From Zeus faber (lineage: Eukaryota; Chordata; Actinopteri; Zeiformes; Zeidae), in the NCBI GenBank assembly GCA_960531495.1, contig OY482864.1, positions 7,772,144 through 7,836,143 on the forward strand: a stretch of DNA of 64,000 nt, in the 5' to 3' direction. The notes below the pieces were generated by a model that saw only the letters and a program-made list of their open reading frames with translations, searched no databases and was not told the DNA's origin. Of this stretch, positions 26,246 to 64,000 are shown in pieces. Within the stretch, counting starts at the first letter, position 1; each line of letters opens with the position of its first letter. The position numbers and the translations under genes were made by a program.

Positions 26246-27690
26246 GTGGCTCATGCCATTCTAACCAGTATAGGACTCCCAGTTTATACCATTCTAACTA
26301 GTATAGGACTACTAGCTCACACAATTCTAACCACCATAGGAAAAATAGTTGATACCATTCTAACCAGTATAGGACTACAAGCTCATAAAATCCGAACCAG
26401 TTTAGGACAACTAGTTTGTACGATTCTAACAAGTGTAGGACTACTAGCTCATACCATTCTAACCAGTGTAGGACTACTAGCCCATACCATTCTAACCAGT
26501 GTAGGACTACAAGCTCATACCATTCTAACCAGTATAGGACTACTAGCCCATACCATTCTAACCAGTGTAGGACTACTAGCCCATACCATTCTAACCAGTG
26601 TAGGACTACAAGCTCATACCATTCTAACCAGTATAGGACTACTAGCACATACCATTCTAACAAGTATAGAACTTCTAATTCTTACCATTCTAACCAGTAT
26701 AGGACTACTAGCTCATACCATTCTAACCAGTATAGGACTACAATCCCATACCATTCTAACAAGTATAGAACTTCTAATTCTTACCATTCTAACCAGTATA
26801 GGACTACAAGCTCATACCATTCTTACCAGTATGGGACTACTTGTTCATATCATTCTAACCAGCATAGGACTACTAGTTCAAGATTCAAGATTCAAGAGGT
26901 TTATTTGTCACATACATATACAGTATTTATTCTAAGCAGTATAGGACTACTAGCTCATACCATTCTTCCCAGTATAGGACTACTAGCCCATACCATTCTA
27001 ACCAGTGTAGGACTACTAGCCCATACCATTCTAACCAGTGTAGGACTACAAGCTCATACCATTCTAACCAGTATAGGACTACTAGCACATACCATTCTAA
27101 CAAGTATAGAACTTCTAATTCTTACCATTCTAACCAGTATAGGACTACTAGCTCATACCATTCTAACCAGTATAGGACTACAATCCCATACCATTCTAAC
27201 AAGTATAGAACTTCTAATTCTTACCATTCTAACCAGTATAGGACTACAAGCTCATACCATTCTTACCAGTATGGGACTACTTGTTCATATCATTCTAACC
27301 AGCATAGGACTACTAGTTCAAGATTCAAGATTCAAGAGGTTTATTTGTCACATACATATACAGTATTTATTCTAAGCAGTATAGGACTACTAGCTCATAC
27401 CATTCTTCCCAGTATAGGCTACTAGCTCATACCATTCTAACCAGTATAGGCTACTAGCTCATACCATTCTCACCAGTATAGGCTACTAGCTCATACCATT
27501 CTAGCCAGTGTAGGACTGCTAGCCCATACAATTCTCACCAGTTTAGGACTACAATCTAATACCATTCTTACCAGTACTGAATATGACTACAAGCTCACAC
27601 CATTCTTCCCAGTATAGGACTACTAGCTTATATGAAAACTACTCATACCATTCTCACCAGTATAGGGCCACTAGCTCTGCATTCATATTT
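26246..27690. repeat. 33-bp minisatellite with 440-bp higher-order duplication
   Basis: Tandem copies of a 33-bp unit (…ccattctaaccagtatagga, then ctactagctcata) run for about 1.4 kb. Because 33 is divisible by 3, several frames stay open (TILTSIGLLAH repeated); this is not evidence of a gene. A 440-bp block around 26,535-26,974 recurs almost unchanged at 26,975-27,414. Both blocks include the same intruding tail of a fish retroelement (attcaagattcaagaggttt). The array ends about 0.7 kb before the X-box. Confidence 0.92.
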
Positions 27691-28269
27691 TATTCAACTT
27701 TTGTTCCACGCTTCAAGACTTTGTTGAAGTCCTTTTGTATTGATGTAATCCCTGTTGGAGCAGCCCCCCTGCGTTGAAAGTTGTGCATGACATTGTTCAT
27801 TGTGTCACTATCAGCAGGTTTCTCCTTCATCCTTTCCACGGTTATCCAACAAATACAACAATACAAACCAATATTCATCAAATATGAATTCTGACAAATA
27901 TTCATTAATATAGAGTACACCGTACCTATCTTCTCCCTTGTAACCCTCCCTCGGTCCTAATAATAAATCCACCTCTCCAGCTACAAAACACCCCAAGGAC
28001 TGGTATCCAACCCCCATTATTGAGATTTTTTTTTTTGTATCTTTGTGAAACGTTAAAATGACTGAGTGATCATTCTTCACTGGCAGACTGGCAATATGAT
28101 GGAGATTTTATGTATTTTGGGTTGATTCCACATCCACAGATACGGAATATTCCATGTTTCTAAATGAAACATGCTAAACACCACAATCACACGTGAACTT
28201 TTTTTTCGTTTGTTTTCGTAGTAGCAGTAGAGAATGGAAGCCGTGGTTTTCTGTTTTCACATTTAAAAC

Positions 28270-28440
28270 GGACGTTTCGTTTATTTATCACAAATTGTTT
28301 ATTATATGTCACCGATATGTAAACCCAGCGCAAGCCGGGGGGCATCGTCGTAACTCTGTTTAGTATGTGGCGATCCCTCGTGGCCACAGAGATATTTAGC
28401 ATCTATTGGCGTCGTGTTGCTCCGGCAACGAGGAAGCCGT
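28270..28440 (+). promoter_or_regulatory. dnah3: Probable dnah3 promoter with RFX X-box and forkhead sites
   Basis: An X-box, GTTGCTCCGGCAAC, lies at 28416-28429. It fits the RFX half-site consensus (GTNRCC, short spacer, RGYAAC) with one mismatch at the last base of the left half. About 120-140 bp upstream are TTTATTTA and TTGTTTATT words (around 28279-28305) resembling forkhead (FOXJ1-type) sites. RFX and FOXJ1 factors are the established activators of motile-cilia genes, including dynein heavy chains. The site lies in local CpG-containing sequence, about 3 kb before the first recognised coding exon and on the same strand. The transcription start is inferred, not seen. Confidence 0.55.
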
Positions 28441-28594
28441 GGCCAAGGGAGGGAAATACCCGGATGGACAACATTGGGCACCGCAGCCACAGCGGGGAGC
28501 ACGTGATGTGAATGTATGGAGTTTCAGGCCGAGATTAGAGGACAAACTTTTTTCCGTGGAGCTTTATCTCTCGACATACAGCGACGGCCTGAAG
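28440..28594 (+). other. dnah3: Candidate non-coding first exon of dnah3
   Basis: The segment directly downstream of the X-box ends in a good donor (ctgaag|gtacag, 28594/28595). It has short upstream reading frames but no long ATG-initiated frame, as expected of a 5' untranslated exon. Placement of the start of transcription just after the X-box is inference. The initiator ATG would then lie in a later exon. One candidate ATG is at 30090, whose frame reads MEVGDSLKTINSLSSPA before a phase-0 GT (gcg|gtgtca), but I cannot confirm it. Confidence 0.3.
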
Positions 28595-28599
28595 GTACA

Positions 28600-31142
28600 G
28601 CAGACGTTTTAACATGGTGGTTTTTTTTTTCCCCCCTCAAAATGTGACCGGGAGTGTGTGGGGCAAATTTTTTCTCCACACTGAAAATATCGGCGTTTAA
28701 TAACTCGCATAACTCGGAGAATGGCTGATCGGTGTAGTTGGGTGAGTTGTAATACCGGCGCAAACCATGATTCTACAGTATAAAAAAAAAAAAAAAGGCC
28801 TTGCCATCGTTTGGCCAACTGTCAAAGTGTCAAATGTCTTCTCTCTCCATTGCTTCACAGCTTCAACATCCAAGTGACTTCAACATAAATAATCAGTCGG
28901 TAATAATGACAAGCATGTCAACGGAGACGTGTTACTCAAGTCACACGCAATGATTTTCAAATAACACTTGAACCAAAACAAAGTCTCCCTTGTCTGGGAA
29001 CCTTTCCCAGGATTCCACATCCTAGACTCAACGGGGATCAGTCCCTGTGTGTTTATCATCTGAATTCCACTAGGACATCTTTTACCGACTCTTCTTCCTG
29101 GCAGTGCTGTCACTGTGCTGTTGGGTCTTTTCCTTGGATAAACAGTGGTTTGTTCAGCCTGCTAATTCCTACCTAGCTCACTAACTGATTCCTATAACGT
29201 AATACATAGTTAGTTTCATAGTAAATACATAGTTAGTGAATAGAATAATATAAATAAAATAAAAATAAAATAAAACTCAAAAGGTAATACAGAGTGGAAG
29301 GGAATGAGAGTTATGTATATGGGATAGGCTGTTTGTATATACAGATATGTGCAGTAAAGTGCACGTGAATATAGTGTGTATGGAGGTATACAACAGTACG
29401 ACACAGTAATACAGTAACACCGAACAGAACAGTAATCCAGCGCAGTATGCAGTAACCCAGAATAGTGATACAGTAACTTGCAGTACAGTATGCTACATAC
29501 AGTACAGTAAGGCAGTGGGGCCTATGTGAGCGTCTCAGTGCTTTTTGTTAGGACCCCTGGTGAGTTCAGCATTGACAGTCCTTATGGCTTGCTGGAAGAA
29601 ACTCCGTCTCAGTCTCTCTGTCTCGCTGTGTGACGGCGGAGGCGCTTGCCCGAATGTCTATAAGCGTGTAAGATGTCCCATCGACTACACCGAGCTGCCT
29701 TCCTGCTCTCTATCTGTCTCTCTACTCATTACAGAAATGCATGTTAACGTATTCGGGGAGTTCTCTGCATAGCCCCGCCCCCCGGTAGCTGCGGTACCCG
29801 GGGGACATGGGTGATGTCTTTGTGATGTCACAACTCTCCCCATATAGAGTTGAGCGTTCGGAAGAGCAGGGTCCCAAATGCAGCAGCAGTGAGATGAGAT
29901 ACTGCCAGGGGTGGGCGGGAATGCAACGGAACATGATGCAAGCCGCTGTAAAACCCCAAGAGAAAGAAGAAGAAGAGGTAGAAGAAGGGGGTCATTCAAA
30001 CCACATGAAACTCGGGAGGAAGAGAGCATAAGCTGCAAAGCAACGCTGGGCTAAATTGCACCTCTCGAGTCACACGTAGCATACAAGCTATGGAGGTTGG
30101 TGATTCTCTGAAGACAATTAATTCACTATCCTCGCCTGCGGTGTCAAAACAACACACAGGTTGCAACATCTCACAAATTACGTCAAAAGACAATGCCAAA
30201 AGCAAACCAGGAGGCAAAGAAAAGACGCAGCCAGCCATGTGGTGCTATTGAAGTTCAGCCTGGCTGCAGTCAGCGAGTGGCGATCAAACAACTATTTTGC
30301 TGGAGTGACTCCCGACTCCTCTGAGTCATGTAAAAAAAACGTTCGCTACGAATTTATCGTTCACAAGTCTTGGATCAGTAGCTGGCCTCAGTTTCGAGCC
30401 ATGGACCCACTGACCCCCATAAACATGAGGGTTTGGTGGAGCTGCTGTCCTAGCTCCGAGATTGTCTACTACACTGGCCTCCAGCTCCTAGGCTGTCTCC
30501 TAGCTGCTACACTGTCTCCTACCTCCCCCACTGTTTCCCAACCTTTTTACAAATAAATGATCCCAGTGAAATCCCACAGCACACCAACTCAAAACATCCC
30601 AAACATGTATAACTGTCGTCATTATTATGGCCTACTAATCACTATCAGTGTGAAACTTGAGATTGTTTTGATGAACATAGAACTGAATAAGTATAGCTTT
30701 GCAATTTGGATCTTGCAACATAACAAGTTTATTTCCATTATTTAGTGCCACAGTAGTGTGCCAGCAGTGGTTGAGTGAAAAACACTTTCTAAATCCTACA
30801 CTGTCCTAGCTCCTAGAAAGTGTCCGAGCACTTGAGACGCACACAAACAGCTACACGAGACCAGCACACTTTTACAATTTCACCAGGAATTCTCGCGTTG
30901 TTATTATGTAGCTACAGTGCCATATTTAGTCATTAATAAAAAGGCAAATGTGAGCCTAACCATTTTAACTGTATTTTCTTTCCATATTTTACCAAATTGT
31001 ATTGTTTTTAAAATGCTTTTTATTATTGCCATTGGCTTTTTAAATAGTACAGCCAATGCATACCTTTTTCACAAAAACTGCCATTTGTTTTACAATGTAA
31101 TGTACATAATCTTGATCTCAATTATGTGTGTCTAAACTGCAG
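28600..31142 (+). other. dnah3: Presumed 5' intronic region of dnah3
   Basis: Apart from the retroelement piece at 29216-29700 this is unique sequence. An ATG at 30090 opens a 53-codon frame (MEVGDSLKTINSLSSPA and on) that might contain the start exon. Repeated cctagctcc words occur at 30446-30530 and 30796. Confidence 0.3.
29216..29700 (-). repeat. Fish retroelement 3' region, inverted
   Basis: It has an ataaaataaaat-rich start, many cagtaa repeats, and then gttcagcattgacagtcctt atggcttgctggaagaaact, a segment widespread in fish genomes. It is non-coding. Confidence 0.55.
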
Positions 31143-63971
<32,829 letters not shown>

Positions 63972-63977
63972 GCAAGT
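63972..63977 (+). other. dnah3: Candidate GC splice donor
   Basis: The sequence reads gaa|gcaagt after IDYIGFEFE. In the family a V-T stretch follows this point. Reading through gives ASQTLNPYC, unlike the family. The acceptor lies outside the window. Confidence 0.55.
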
Positions 63978-64000
63978 CAAACACTCAACCCATATTGTTT

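Noticed and set aside
26246-27375. Two long overlapping open frames (229 and 319 residues) of repeated TILTSIGLLAH or NQCRTTSSYHS
   Set aside because: They come from a 33-bp minisatellite whose unit is divisible by three; several frames on both strands stay open. No gene signals.
28406-28612. 68-residue open frame across the X-box
   Set aside because: It begins at TTG rather than ATG and overlaps the promoter motif; more likely 5' untranslated sequence.

Overview
The window looks like teleost fish nuclear DNA. The evidence is a vertebrate axonemal dynein gene with many short introns (several of 80-110 bp) and typical fish repeats: a Tc1-like element with the fish TACACTACATGGCCAAA-type ends, RTE and L2 LINE 3' ends, hAT-type elements with 8-bp target duplications, GATA/ATCT-tailed retroelement ends, and very long (CA)n, (TA)n and (CT)n tracts.

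About 1-28,270 is intergenic. I find no convincing protein-coding gene there on either strand. It holds microsatellites, a hAT element with a perfect target duplication (5412-6250), a deleted Tc1-like element (17230-18137), retroelement 3' tails, an unclassified repeat also found at 47 kb, and a 33-bp minisatellite at 26,246-27,690. Between these lie unique stretches, some rich in AATTA/TAAT words, which could be conserved non-coding elements.

From about 28.4 kb to the right edge lies one gene on the + strand, read as dnah3, the inner-arm axonemal dynein heavy chain. A near-perfect RFX X-box (28416-28429) with forkhead-like sites just upstream marks the probable promoter. I could place 57 coding exons between 31,398 and 63,971, plus one candidate upstream exon. 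All exons join in compatible phase and give about 3,870 codons. The product runs in order through tail, linker, AAA1-AAA4, stalk with microtubule-binding tip, AAA5, AAA6 and most of the C-terminal domain. The last roughly 115 residues and the stop codon lie beyond the window. The start codon is not resolved.

Three introns appear to use GC instead of GT donors. The introns have collected an RTE LINE end and its internally deleted relative (both with target duplications), an L2 LINE end, two inverted copies of one MITE family (one ending 15 bp before an exon), several hAT-like elements, and a hAT-like element carrying an exon-like open segment. No tRNA, rRNA, CRISPR or prokaryotic feature was seen.
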